Below are positions 7,886 to 16,199 of a stretch of DNA of 64,000 bases, piece by piece; within the stretch, counting starts at the first letter, position 1; each line of letters opens with the position of its first letter. The stretch comes from Kiloniellaceae bacterium. Lineage in GTDB: Bacteria; Pseudomonadota; Alphaproteobacteria; Kiloniellales; J153. The notes under the pieces were generated by a model that was not told where the DNA came from, searched no databases, and was given only the letters and a program-made list of their open reading frames with translations. Location: the NCBI GenBank assembly GCA_021776095.1, contig JAJFGO010000035.1, positions 50,026-114,025 of the forward strand. The letters are read 5' to 3'. The position numbers and the translations under genes were made by a program.

Positions 7886-9490
7886 CTAAGCGAACATCTC
7901 GGCAAAAGGCGAACGTCGACAGCCCCGGTCGCGCCAAGGTACCGGCGGACACAGCGAGCCACGGCCGCGGCGCGTCCCGCGGCGGCGCACCGGCCGGCGG
8001 CGCCCCTTTTGCAGGGCCAGGCGTTGCGGCCCCTCGGCCGCCTCGCCGCCGCCGGGCCGCACGACCCGGCACCAGATATTGCGCGCGGCAAAGGCCGCGC
8101 AGAGCGCCCGCGCCCGCTGCCGGGTCAACTCGCCGCCCTGGACCCGGTAGTAGATACCCCGGCCGGGCCCCAGATCGGCCCGCGCGACCGCGAGGCTCAG
8201 ACCTTCAAGAAGTGTACCGTAGGCGCGTTTCAAGCGCCGCCATTCGCCCGCTGCATCGCCGGGTTTGCGGATCGAGGTCAGATGTATCCGGTAGCCCGTC
8301 GCTACCGACTCAGGACCCGCCACCATCGGCGAGGCGACCGACGGCGCGGCCAACTCGGGTTCCTCATCGACCACTGAACCCGCCGCCGATCCCGCTTCCG
8401 GGCCCGTAACGCCGCACCAAACGCCGCGCTTGGCAAAGGTGGCGCACCGCGCCTGCGCCGCCTCCCGCGCCAGAAACCCGCCCTTGATCCGGTAATAGAT
8501 GCCGCGCTTGGCCCCCAGATCGGCCCGAGCCACCTGAAGGGCCAGATCCGCCAGCAAACCGCCATACAAACGGCGCAAACGCGCCCATTCGGCGGGCGCG
8601 GCGCGCGGCTCACGGATCGAGGTCAGATGGACGGCATAGAGCGCATCGCCACTTGGCTGGCTGGTGGGCGCGCTAGGGGGCGGACTGGGCGGCGCCCGCG
8701 CCGCCGCAGCCGGGGGCGGCTTGGCGGCCGGCTTGGAGACCATTTTCCGGCTCGGCTTGGGCACCGGTTTAGGCGGCGGCTTCTTGCCCGGCATCGGGAC
8801 CAGCTTCACGACCCGCCGCTCGGGCGCCGGGACCGCAGCCGGCGGAGGCTGTGCCGCGGTGGCTTCGGGCTTAGCCAACTCGGGCTTGGCCATCTCAGCG
8901 GCGGGTGGCTCGGTTTTTGCCGGTTCGGCCTTGGCAGGTTTGGCCTTGGCTAGTTCGGTCTTGGCTGTTTCGGTCTTGGATAGCTCGAGAGGCACCCGCA
9001 GCGCCAGGCTGGCCAGACGCCCGCCGGCGGCCTTGACATCGGGATGGTCGCCGCCCAGCACCGGAGCCCAGGCCGTAATGACCCGGCGATAGAGGGCCAG
9101 CGCCTCAGGCGCACGCTCGGTCGCTTCGTAGATCTCACCTAACTTGTTCAAGGTGCGCACGATTCCGGTCTGGTACTGGGCCGCCGCACGCTCTTGAATC
9201 CGCAAGGCGCGCTCGTACAGCGGTTCGGCGTCGAGGTAATTCCCGCCGGCCACCTGGGCCCCGGCCACTTCATCGATAATGGGGACCAGGGCCGGATCGT
9301 CGGCGCCAAAACGCTCCTCGGCCAACTCAAGGGACAGCAGGAAATACGGCAGGGCCTGGTCGGGCTTGCCGAGCTTGGCCAACTCGCGGCCACGGGTTAC
9401 GTAGGATTCCAGCTCCACGATCTGCGCATGCAGCCCCGCCGCCCCGAGCGATAGGAGCGCGACAAGGACCGGTAGCAGGCGTCGAACCAT
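7886..9490 (-). CDS. TPR and tandem SPOR-domain envelope protein
   Basis: The 534-residue product starts with a signal peptide (MVRRLLPVLVALLSLGAAGLHAQ). Residues of about 25-150 form tetratricopeptide-like repeats (ALPYFLLSLELAEERFG, AEPLYERALRIQERA, ALALYRRVITAWAP). A low-complexity Lys/Ala/Glu/Pro linker follows, then two SPOR-like repeats sharing HLTSIR, VARADLG, RGIYYR and a Cys near the end of each. SPOR domains bind denuded septal peptidoglycan, so a role at the division site or cell wall is likely. The basic C-terminal tail after the second repeat is unusual. The ATG at 9490 was chosen because the signal peptide starts there; the frame is open further upstream. Confidence 0.78.
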   Translation of the reverse strand: MVRRLLPVLVALLSLGAAGLHAQIVELESYVTRGRELAKLGKPDQALPYFLLSLELAEERFGADDPALVPIIDEVAGAQVAGGNYLDAEPLYERALRIQERAAAQYQTGIVRTLNKLGEIYEATERAPEALALYRRVITAWAPVLGGDHPDVKAAGGRLASLALRVPLELSKTETAKTELAKAKPAKAEPAKTEPPAAEMAKPELAKPEATAAQPPPAAVPAPERRVVKLVPMPGKKPPPKPVPKPSRKMVSKPAAKPPPAAAARAPPSPPPSAPTSQPSGDALYAVHLTSIREPRAAPAEWARLRRLYGGLLADLALQVARADLGAKRGIYYRIKGGFLAREAAQARCATFAKRGVWCGVTGPEAGSAAGSVVDEEPELAAPSVASPMVAGPESVATGYRIHLTSIRKPGDAAGEWRRLKRAYGTLLEGLSLAVARADLGPGRGIYYRVQGGELTRQRARALCAAFAARNIWCRVVRPGGGEAAEGPQRLALQKGRRRPVRRRGTRRGRGSLCPPVPWRDRGCRRSPFAEMFA

Positions 9491-9641
9491 GAAGGCGAAC
9501 GTTAAACGAGTCTGCCGAGTCGCCAATAGCCGATGATCGGGCTTGGGCCCGACCGAATCCGGGCCCCGGAACCGTATCCGAACGCTGCCGGCCCGCCAGA
9601 ACCGGCGCGGCCGCAGGACCTGACGGTCTGGTTCGCGAAGC

Positions 9642-10517
9642 TCAGGTAAACTTTCGAAACATCTTGGTCCGGTCGAACAATCCCTCAAGCGTTTTCATTC
9701 GGTCTTTGGTCTCTTCCCAAGTCGCGGTTTGCACCGCCGCCATGACCGCCTCGACAATAAACAGGGTGACCACCGAGGAATCCCAGGCCGAGGGCGCCTC
9801 GATGCGGGAGTGTAAACTGTAGGTCGCGTGTTTGGCGGCGGGAGAGCCCCATTGATCGGTGAAAAGGACCAAGGTCACACCCTTCGATTTGGCCATCTCG
9901 GCAAGCCGCGAAATCTCGTGCTCGTAGCGGCGAATGTCGAAGGCGACGAGTATGTCACCCGCCTGCATGTTCAAGACGTAATGAGGCCAGGTATTGGAAT
10001 TTGGCGCGATCAGCGTCATGCCATTGCGGATGACCTGCATATGGGTAAAAAAGTAATCGGCCAGGGACCGGGTGATGCGGCCGCCAACCACATACACATC
10101 GCGGTCCCGATCCGAAAGCAGCGTGACGACGGCGTTGAAGGCTTCGGGGCTAATATGCCGCAGGGTCTGGCGCATATTATCCATCACCGCATCGGCGAAG
10201 CGGTTCAGAATATGGGTGTCCGGCGCGTTTTCCGCCCAGCGGTCGTGCTTCACGATCGGGTTCGAGATGGTGGCCTCAAGCTCGGCACGCAGTTCCGCCT
10301 GCAGTTCCGGAAACCCACCGAAGCCAAGTTTCCTGGCCATGCGCGCCACGGTTGGCGAGGACACGCCGGAGGCCTCGGCCACGGCGGTTATGCTGCCCAA
10401 GCCGGAGACCGGATAATTTTCCAGCATGGCATTCGCCAGTTGCCGCTCGGCCCGGGTCAGGCTCTCGAACTTATCGCGTATGCGTTCCGCGAGGGTCAGG
10501 CCCTGCCCGATCTCCAT
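9642..10517 (-). CDS. RpiR/MurR-family transcriptional regulator
   Basis: The 291-residue protein has an N-terminal helix-turn-helix of RpiR type (LTRAERQLANAMLENYP...GVSSPTVARMARKLGF, residues about 18-70) and a C-terminal SIS domain (VYVVGGRITRSLADYF...GDILVAFDIRRYEHE), which usually binds a phosphosugar or related metabolite. It is divergent from the catabolic genes starting at 10694 across a 176-nt region holding two palindromes, so it probably controls them. The start has AAGGAG 5-7 nt upstream. Because the downstream genes are not sugar enzymes, its ligand may be an amine or amino-acid derivative, which is inference. Confidence 0.9.
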   Translation of the reverse strand: MEIGQGLTLAERIRDKFESLTRAERQLANAMLENYPVSGLGSITAVAEASGVSSPTVARMARKLGFGGFPELQAELRAELEATISNPIVKHDRWAENAPDTHILNRFADAVMDNMRQTLRHISPEAFNAVVTLLSDRDRDVYVVGGRITRSLADYFFTHMQVIRNGMTLIAPNSNTWPHYVLNMQAGDILVAFDIRRYEHEISRLAEMAKSKGVTLVLFTDQWGSPAAKHATYSLHSRIEAPSAWDSSVVTLFIVEAVMAAVQTATWEETKDRMKTLEGLFDRTKMFRKFT

Positions 10518-10593
10518 GTCTCCTTACCTCTCCAAGATGCCGGCGCGAACGCTCAACTCTAAGCATCACTGAATAGAATTCACCAGGCAATAA

Positions 10594-10606
10594 TTCGATG
10601 ATCGAA
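10594..10606. promoter_or_regulatory. 13-bp palindrome, possible RpiR operator
   Basis: TTCGATGATCGAA is a perfect odd palindrome between the divergent RpiR and amidohydrolase genes, 76 nt upstream of the regulator's ATG. It may be an operator or part of the regulator's own promoter control. Confidence 0.35.
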
Positions 10607-10623
10607 ATCATACAGAAAAATAC

Positions 10624-10661
10624 TTGACTTCCATAACGGTTCTGAAAAAATATCTTCAGAA
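10624..10661 (+). promoter_or_regulatory. Promoter with overlapping inverted-repeat operator
   Basis: TTGACT at 10624-10629 resembles a -35 box, with AT-rich AAAATAT about 17-18 nt on as a weak -10. A perfect 7-bp inverted repeat, TTCTGAA-N8-TTCAGAA (10640-10661), overlaps the -10 area. Such an arrangement fits repression of the 10694 operon by the divergent RpiR regulator. The promoter match is moderate and the operator assignment is inference. Confidence 0.45.
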
Positions 10662-10693
10662 TAAAAAAATCAATACGGGGGGCGGGTTTCGCG

Positions 10694-11506
10694 ATGCGGG
10701 TTGGCGGGGCGACAGATATACCGTCATGGGACAAAACGGTCGCGGTGACAAATCCCTCCGGCGCCGGAAAGTTCGTGCTCGTCTGCGAACATGCCTCCAA
10801 CGTCATCCCGGTGGCCTTCGATAATCTGGGGCTTTCCCGCGATCTGCTGCAAAGCCACATCGCCTGGGATCCGGGTGCCCTGCCGGTCGCGCAGGTGATG
10901 TCGGTAAAGCTGGATGCGCCGCTCGTCTGGCAAAGAGTTTCGCGCCTCATCTACGATTGCAACCGTCCCTTGGAAGCGGAAAGCGCGATCGCCTCAATCA
11001 GCGAGAACCATGAAATTCCCGGTAACCGGAACCTTTCCACGGCGGAGCGGCAGGCCCGGGCCGAGCAATACTACGCGCCCTTTCACGGTGCCCTGGTCAA
11101 ATGCATCGACCAGCAAGTGGCGGCACGGCGCCAGCCAGTCGTTATCACGGTTCACTCTTTCGCCCCGGTATTCGGGCAGGAGAAGCGCGACCTCGACATC
11201 GGCATTCTTCATGATACGGACAGCAGATTCGCCGACGCCCTGATCGACGTGAGCCAAGCCAAGAGCGACTATGTCATTCGTCGGAACGAGCCCTACGGCC
11301 CGCAAGATGGGGTTATGCACACGCTAGCCACGCACGCCCTGCCGCGAGGCCTCTTGAACGTGATGCTCGAGATTCGGCATGATCTGATCGAAAACCCCGG
11401 CAATCAGCGGGCCATGGGTGAATGGTTGTCTGACCGCGCGGCGGAGGCGATGGCGTCAATGCCCAAGATGGTAGATAACCCAGAATGCGTTTTGCCCACC
11501 GGCTAA
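10694..11506 (+). CDS. N-formylglutamate amidohydrolase-family enzyme
   Basis: The 270-residue product shows the FGase family pattern: VLVCEHASNVIP near the N-terminus with the conserved Glu-His, RLIYDCNRPLEAESAI, EIPGNRNLS, and VVITVHSFAPVF, followed by DIGILHD and MLEIRHDLI. The classical reaction is hydrolysis of N-formyl-glutamate to glutamate and formate in histidine breakdown, but no hut genes lie nearby. Here it leads an operon with a TRAP transporter and a glutamine-synthetase-like ligase, so it may instead hydrolyse a gamma-glutamyl or other N-acyl amino-acid intermediate. That reassignment is inference. Confidence 0.85.
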   Translation: MRVGGATDIPSWDKTVAVTNPSGAGKFVLVCEHASNVIPVAFDNLGLSRDLLQSHIAWDPGALPVAQVMSVKLDAPLVWQRVSRLIYDCNRPLEAESAIASISENHEIPGNRNLSTAERQARAEQYYAPFHGALVKCIDQQVAARRQPVVITVHSFAPVFGQEKRDLDIGILHDTDSRFADALIDVSQAKSDYVIRRNEPYGPQDGVMHTLATHALPRGLLNVMLEIRHDLIENPGNQRAMGEWLSDRAAEAMASMPKMVDNPECVLPTG

Positions 11507-11571
11507 GCGAGACTCTAGCGCAGTTCGGTCAGCTGGGACCGCAGTCGTAAAGGACAGACGAGAAGCAACGA

Positions 11572-12081
11572 ATGCCGAATTTTATAAAGGCATATGTCAG
11601 ATACGTTGACGCGACAAACCGCGTAGTCGGTTTGTTCGCCATGTATTTGATTTTCGGCATGCTTGGGATTCTCTTTTATTCCACGATCAGCAAGAATTTC
11701 TTCGAGCCCTCCTTGTGGACCTTGGAAATGGCCCAGTTCGTGATGGTCGCTTATTACTTGCTGGGCGGTGGCTATTCGATGCAGGTCCATTCCCACGTCC
11801 GGGTCGACCTGCTCTACGACCGCTGGTCGGATCGCACCAAGGCCGTGGTGGATGCGGTTACGATCCTGTTTTTGCTCTTCTATTTGGCGCTATTGCTGTT
11901 CGGCGGCATCTCCAGCACACGCTATGCCTTGCAGTACGGTGAGGAAAGCTATTCGGCCTGGGCGCCGTACATGGCGCCGATCAAGATCACCATGTGCATC
12001 GGTATAACGCTGATGATTCTGCAGGTCGTCGCCACATTCTTCAAGGATCTGGCAAAGGCCAGGGGGAAGCCGCTCTCATGA
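11572..12081 (+). CDS. TRAP transporter small permease, DctQ type
   Basis: A 169-residue protein with four hydrophobic helices, as expected for the DctQ subunit. The conserved core is around WTLEMAQFVMVAYYLLGGGYSMQVHSHVRVDLLYDRWS, where the H-V-R-V-D-L motif is typical of DctQ. It forms the membrane complex with the large DctM subunit, whose ATG overlaps its stop codon. The family drives solute uptake by Na+ gradients with a soluble binding protein. Confidence 0.92.
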   Translation: MPNFIKAYVRYVDATNRVVGLFAMYLIFGMLGILFYSTISKNFFEPSLWTLEMAQFVMVAYYLLGGGYSMQVHSHVRVDLLYDRWSDRTKAVVDAVTILFLLFYLALLLFGGISSTRYALQYGEESYSAWAPYMAPIKITMCIGITLMILQVVATFFKDLAKARGKPLS

Positions 12082-13400
12082 GCTACGAATTCATCGCGCT
12101 CATGATGTTCTCGACCATGATGGTGATGCTGCTGACCGGGCAGCGCGTGTTCGGCGCGATCGGGTTTGTCGCCGTTACCGCCGCCTTGCTGCTTTGGGGC
12201 GATGGTGGCGCCGAGATGGCCTTCAGCGCTACCGTCAAGCTGATGAAGTGGTACCCGCTGCTGACCCTGCCGTTGTTCATTTTCATGGGCTACATGCTGT
12301 CCGAGTCGAAGATCGCGGACGATCTTTACCGCATGTTCCATGTCTGGATGGGCCCACTCCATGGCGGTCTGGCGATCGGCACCATCGGCCTGATGGTCGC
12401 GATCTCGGCCATGAACGGATTGAGCGTGGCGGGCATGGCGATCGGCGCTACCATCGCCATGCCCGAGTTGCTGCGGCGCGGATACGACAAGATCATGGTG
12501 ACCGGGGTCATACAGGCCGGTAGTTCACTCGGCATCCTGGTTCCGCCCAGCGTGGTTCTGGTCCTCTATGGCATGATCGCCCGGCAACCCATCGGTCAAC
12601 TTTGGCTCGCCGGGGCGGTTCCCGGGCTGCTCATGGCGGGCCTCTTCATCCTGTACATCGCTGTTCGGTGCAAATTGCAGCCGGAACTGGGCCCGCCCCT
12701 GCCGCTGGAAGAACGGCAAGTCGGCTGGACCGAGAAATTTCGTCTACTGCGCGCCGGCGTCCTGCCACTGGCAATATTCTTTTCCATGACCGGGTTGTTC
12801 CTCATGGGCATTACCAGCCTGGTTGAAAGCTCGGCGGTCGGCGCGGTGGCAGCGACCCTGGCGGCCTTGGTCAAAGGCCGATTGACCCGGAAGGTCATAC
12901 ACGACACGGTCCGCAAGACCTTAAGCGTGAGCTGCATGTTCATGTGGATCATCATGGCGGCCCTGTGCTTCGGCGCCGTGTTCGACGGCCTGGGCGCGGT
13001 CAAGGCGATCGAGGGGTTCTTTGTCGGGCAACTGGAACTGGGGCCGTGGGAAGTTCTCATCCTGATGCAGTTATCCTACATCATCATGGGCATGTTCCTG
13101 GACGATACCGCCATGCTGGTCATCGTCGCGCCCTTGTACGTGCCGCTGGTCGGCGCCCTGGGCTTCGATTTGATCTGGTACGGCGTGCTCTACACCATAA
13201 CCTGCCAGATCGCCTACATGACGCCGCCCTTTGGCTACAATCTATTTCTCATGCGGGCCATGGCGCCGCCGGAAGTTACGCTGTCGGATATATACCACTC
13301 GATCATTCCCTTCGTGCTGGTCATGACCTTCGGGCTGATCCTGGTGATGGCGTTTCCGCAGATCGCCTTGTGGCTGCCCAATTTACATTATGGGCCGTGA
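12078..13400 (+). CDS. TRAP transporter large permease, DctM type
   Basis: The 440-residue product has about twelve membrane segments and family motifs LTLPLFIFMGYMLSES, MNGLSVAGMAIGATIAMPELLRRGYDK and GSSLGILVPPSVVLVLYGMIA. It is the transport subunit of a tripartite ATP-independent periplasmic system. Start ATG at 12078 overlaps the DctQ stop (ATGA), which indicates translational coupling. The length is normal for DctM (about 430). Confidence 0.93.
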   Translation: MSYEFIALMMFSTMMVMLLTGQRVFGAIGFVAVTAALLLWGDGGAEMAFSATVKLMKWYPLLTLPLFIFMGYMLSESKIADDLYRMFHVWMGPLHGGLAIGTIGLMVAISAMNGLSVAGMAIGATIAMPELLRRGYDKIMVTGVIQAGSSLGILVPPSVVLVLYGMIARQPIGQLWLAGAVPGLLMAGLFILYIAVRCKLQPELGPPLPLEERQVGWTEKFRLLRAGVLPLAIFFSMTGLFLMGITSLVESSAVGAVAATLAALVKGRLTRKVIHDTVRKTLSVSCMFMWIIMAALCFGAVFDGLGAVKAIEGFFVGQLELGPWEVLILMQLSYIIMGMFLDDTAMLVIVAPLYVPLVGALGFDLIWYGVLYTITCQIAYMTPPFGYNLFLMRAMAPPEVTLSDIYHSIIPFVLVMTFGLILVMAFPQIALWLPNLHYGP

Positions 13401-13498
13401 ACTAAAGAATGAACTGAAGACCGACATGAAGAACGTCTGGCCAGGTAGGCCGAATGCCGTGAAGTTTCAATTCGAACACCAAAACAGGGAGACGTAAA

Positions 13499-14551
13499 AT
13501 GACCCAAAGACGCGATTTTCTCAAAAAGGCCGGCATGGCGACAGCGGGCGCCGTGGCCGCGACGACGGTGAGCGCGCCCTATGTGAAGGCGCAGACCAAG
13601 ATTAAATGGCGCCTGCAGACTTACGCCGGCCCAGCCCTGGCCGCCCACGTCATCAAGCCGTCCATCGACGCCTTCAATAAGGTGGCTAATGGCGACATGG
13701 AGATCGAGCTCTACACCGCCGATCAACTTGTGCCGACCGGCGAGCTGTTCCGAGCCATGCAGCGGGGCACCATCGACGCGGTGCAGAGCGACGACGATTC
13801 GATCGCCGCGCCGGTGGATGTGTCCGTGTTCGGCGGTTACTTCCCCTTCGCGACCCGCTATTCCCTGGATGTGCCGGTGCTGTTCAACCAGTACGGCCTA
13901 AAGGAAATTTGGGAAGAAGCTTACGGCGAGGTGGAAAACGTCAAGTGGTTGAGTGCCGGCGCTTGGGACCCATGCCACTTCAATACCGTCGAGCCGATTC
14001 GCAGTCTTGCGGATCTGAAGGGCAAGCGGGTCTTCACATTTCCCACCGCCGGGAAGTTCCTCAAGCGTTTTGGCGTCGTCCCGGTAACGCTGCCTTGGGA
14101 AGACATCGAGGTCGCGGTCCAAACCGGCGAACTGGACGGCATCGCCTGGTCCGGCATCACCGAGGACTACACCGTCGGTTGGGCCGACGTGACCAACTAT
14201 TTCCTGACCAACAACATCTCCGGCGCTTGGTGCGGGTCTTACTTCGCCAATGAGGAACGCTGGAACGAGCTGCCCGAACACCTGAAGACCTTGTTCAACC
14301 TCTGCATGGACTCCTCACACTACTATCGCCAGCACTGGTACTGGGGCGGCGAAGCCGATCTGCGCACCCAAGGCACCAAGCTAAAGCTCACCTCCATTCC
14401 CGACGAGGAGTGGGCAACGGTGGAAGCGGAAGCCCTCAAGTTCTGGGACGAGATCGCCAAACAGAGCCCGAGAAGCGCCAGGGTGGTCGAGATCTTCAAG
14501 AAGTACAACGCGGTCATGAGCAAGGCCGGCCGACCATATCGCTACGGCTGA
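13499..14551 (+). CDS. TRAP transporter substrate-binding protein, DctP type
   Basis: The 350-residue product starts with a Tat-type signal, TQRRDFLKKAGMATAGAVAA, with the twin arginines followed by a hydrophobic stretch and cleavage near VKAQ. The mature protein has the DctP fold with ADLKGKRVFTFPTAGKFL, which carries the conserved ligand-carboxylate-binding arginine, and ELDGIAWSGITEDYTVGW. The arginine suggests a carboxylate-bearing ligand. A GGGAG Shine-Dalgarno precedes the ATG. Separated by about 100 nt from dctM and followed by a hairpin, it completes the TRAP system. Confidence 0.92.
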   Translation: MTQRRDFLKKAGMATAGAVAATTVSAPYVKAQTKIKWRLQTYAGPALAAHVIKPSIDAFNKVANGDMEIELYTADQLVPTGELFRAMQRGTIDAVQSDDDSIAAPVDVSVFGGYFPFATRYSLDVPVLFNQYGLKEIWEEAYGEVENVKWLSAGAWDPCHFNTVEPIRSLADLKGKRVFTFPTAGKFLKRFGVVPVTLPWEDIEVAVQTGELDGIAWSGITEDYTVGWADVTNYFLTNNISGAWCGSYFANEERWNELPEHLKTLFNLCMDSSHYYRQHWYWGGEADLRTQGTKLKLTSIPDEEWATVEAEALKFWDEIAKQSPRSARVVEIFKKYNAVMSKAGRPYRYG

Positions 14552-14571
14552 TCTCGGCTCCGCGGCGTTAG

Positions 14572-14595
14572 CCCCCCGGGACCCTTCCCGGGGGG
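14572..14595 (+). terminator. GC-rich hairpin after the TRAP operon
   Basis: CCCCCCGGGA and TCCCGGGGGG form a perfect 10-bp stem with a CCCT loop 20 nt after the dctP stop codon. There is no T-tract after it, so it may be an RNA-stabilising stem or a weak terminator. Confidence 0.45.
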
Positions 14596-14618
14596 ATGGG
14601 GCTTAAACCGAAAATGGC

Positions 14619-14699
14619 GTCATCCCGGACTTGTTCCGGGATCGTTGGTTAGACCGAAACGCGGCCTGAGCGATGGTCCCGGATCAAGTCCGGGACGAC
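14619..14699. repeat. Inverted pair of palindromic intergenic repeats
   Basis: A unit CGTCATCCCGGACTTGTTCC... is followed, about 26 nt on, by an inverted copy (GGTCCCGGATCAAGTCCGGG...CGACG). Each unit is itself partly palindromic (TCCCGGAC / GTCCGGGA-like arms). This is the dispersed REP/BIME-type element common between genes in alphaproteobacteria. Confidence 0.7.
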
Positions 14700-14774
14700 G
14701 ACCTCACGAGTTAAGACAACTTCGACCCCGGCGCTATTTTTATCTCCTCCCCTAAAACAGGCACGGCGGCCTAA

Positions 14775-16142
14775 ATGGCAGGAAAATTGACCTTAGAGGA
14801 ACTCAAGCAAGCCGTCGCCGACGGCCAAATCGACACCGTGATCGCGGCCCAGGTCGACATGCAGGGACGCTTGATGGGCAAGCGCTTTCAGGCCGAATTT
14901 TTCGTCGACAGCGCGTGGGAGGAGACCCATAGCTGCAACTACCTCTTGGCCACCGACTTGGAGATGGAAACCGTCGAAGGTTACAAGGCGACCTCATGGG
15001 AAAGCGGTTACGGCGACTACACCATGAAGCCCGATCTTTCGACCCTGCGCCGAGTGCCCTGGTTGGACTCCACGGCACTGGTGCTCTGCGACATGCTGGA
15101 TCACAACACCCACGCGGAAGTTCCCCACTCGCCCCGCGCCATCCTAAAAAGGCAAGTCGCGCGGCTCGAAGCCATGGAAATGAAACCCTTCATGGCTTCG
15201 GAGTTGGAGTTCTTCCTGTTCAAGGAAACCTACGAAGACGCGCAAGCCAAGGGCCACAGGGGCTTGACCCCGATCAGTGCCTATAACGAGGACTACCACA
15301 TCTTCCAGACCACCAAGGAAGAGGATGTGATGCGCGCCATCCGCACCGGCTTGCAAGGCGCCGACGTAGCAGTGGAGAATTCGAAGGGCGAGGCTGATGC
15401 CGGCCAGGAGGAAATCAACGTCCGCTACACCGACGCCCTGACCATGGCCGACCGCCACGTCATCATCAAGAACGCCTGTAAGGAAATCGCCTGGTCCAAG
15501 GGCCGCTCGATCAGTTTCATGGCGAAATGGAGTTACGACTTCGCCGGCAACTCATCGCACATCCATCAATCGCTTTGGAGCCTGGACGGGAACCCGCTGT
15601 TCCACGATCCCAAGGCAGAGCACGGCATGTCGGCGCTGATGCGCCATTACTTAGCCGGCTTGCTGCATCACGCCGGCGAGATCACCTATTTCCTGGCACC
15701 CTATATCAATTCCTACAAGCGCTTCGTCGCCGGCACTTTCGCGCCGACCAAGGCGATCTGGAGCCTGGACAACCGCACCGCCGGCTACCGGGTCTGCGGC
15801 GCCGGCAGCAAGGCGGTACGGGTCGAATGCCGGGTTGGCGGCGCCGACCTCAACCCCTACCTGGCCATGGCTGCGCTGCTGGCGGCCGGAATCGACGGCA
15901 TCGAGAACGAACGGGCGTTGGAGCCCGCTTTCAAGGGCGACGCCTACGCAGGAACCGGCGCGCGCGAAATTCCCGGCACCCTGCGTGCAGCGCTCGGGTC
16001 CTTGGACGGTTCGGGCATGCTGCGCGCCGCCTTCGGCGACGAGGTGATCGAGCACTACCTGCACGCCGGCCGCTGGGAGCAGACGGAGTACGACCGCCGC
16101 ATCACCGACTGGGAGGTCAAGCGCGGCTTCGAGCGGGCCTGA
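14775..16142 (+). CDS. Glutamine-synthetase-like gamma-glutamyl-amine ligase
   Basis: The 455-residue product belongs to the glutamine synthetase superfamily, closest in style to PuuA / GlnT / gamma-glutamylmethylamide synthetase. Visible motifs are FMASELEFFLF (Glu metal ligands), FAGNSSHIHQSLW (ATP/substrate region), KRFVAGTFAPTKAIWSLDNR and AVRVECRVGGADLNPYLAMA. It would couple ATP hydrolysis to joining an amine to the gamma-carboxyl of glutamate. It lies upstream of an aldehyde and an alcohol dehydrogenase, as in gamma-glutamylated amine pathways (putrescine Puu, isopropylamine Ipu). It lacks the Tyr adenylylation context of GlnA-I, so housekeeping ammonia assimilation is unlikely. Confidence 0.87.
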   Translation: MAGKLTLEELKQAVADGQIDTVIAAQVDMQGRLMGKRFQAEFFVDSAWEETHSCNYLLATDLEMETVEGYKATSWESGYGDYTMKPDLSTLRRVPWLDSTALVLCDMLDHNTHAEVPHSPRAILKRQVARLEAMEMKPFMASELEFFLFKETYEDAQAKGHRGLTPISAYNEDYHIFQTTKEEDVMRAIRTGLQGADVAVENSKGEADAGQEEINVRYTDALTMADRHVIIKNACKEIAWSKGRSISFMAKWSYDFAGNSSHIHQSLWSLDGNPLFHDPKAEHGMSALMRHYLAGLLHHAGEITYFLAPYINSYKRFVAGTFAPTKAIWSLDNRTAGYRVCGAGSKAVRVECRVGGADLNPYLAMAALLAAGIDGIENERALEPAFKGDAYAGTGAREIPGTLRAALGSLDGSGMLRAAFGDEVIEHYLHAGRWEQTEYDRRITDWEVKRGFERA

Positions 16143-16199
16143 GCTTGACTAGCGCGCGGACGCGGCTTTGGATGACGCTTTAACCGGGAAGACTGTGCC

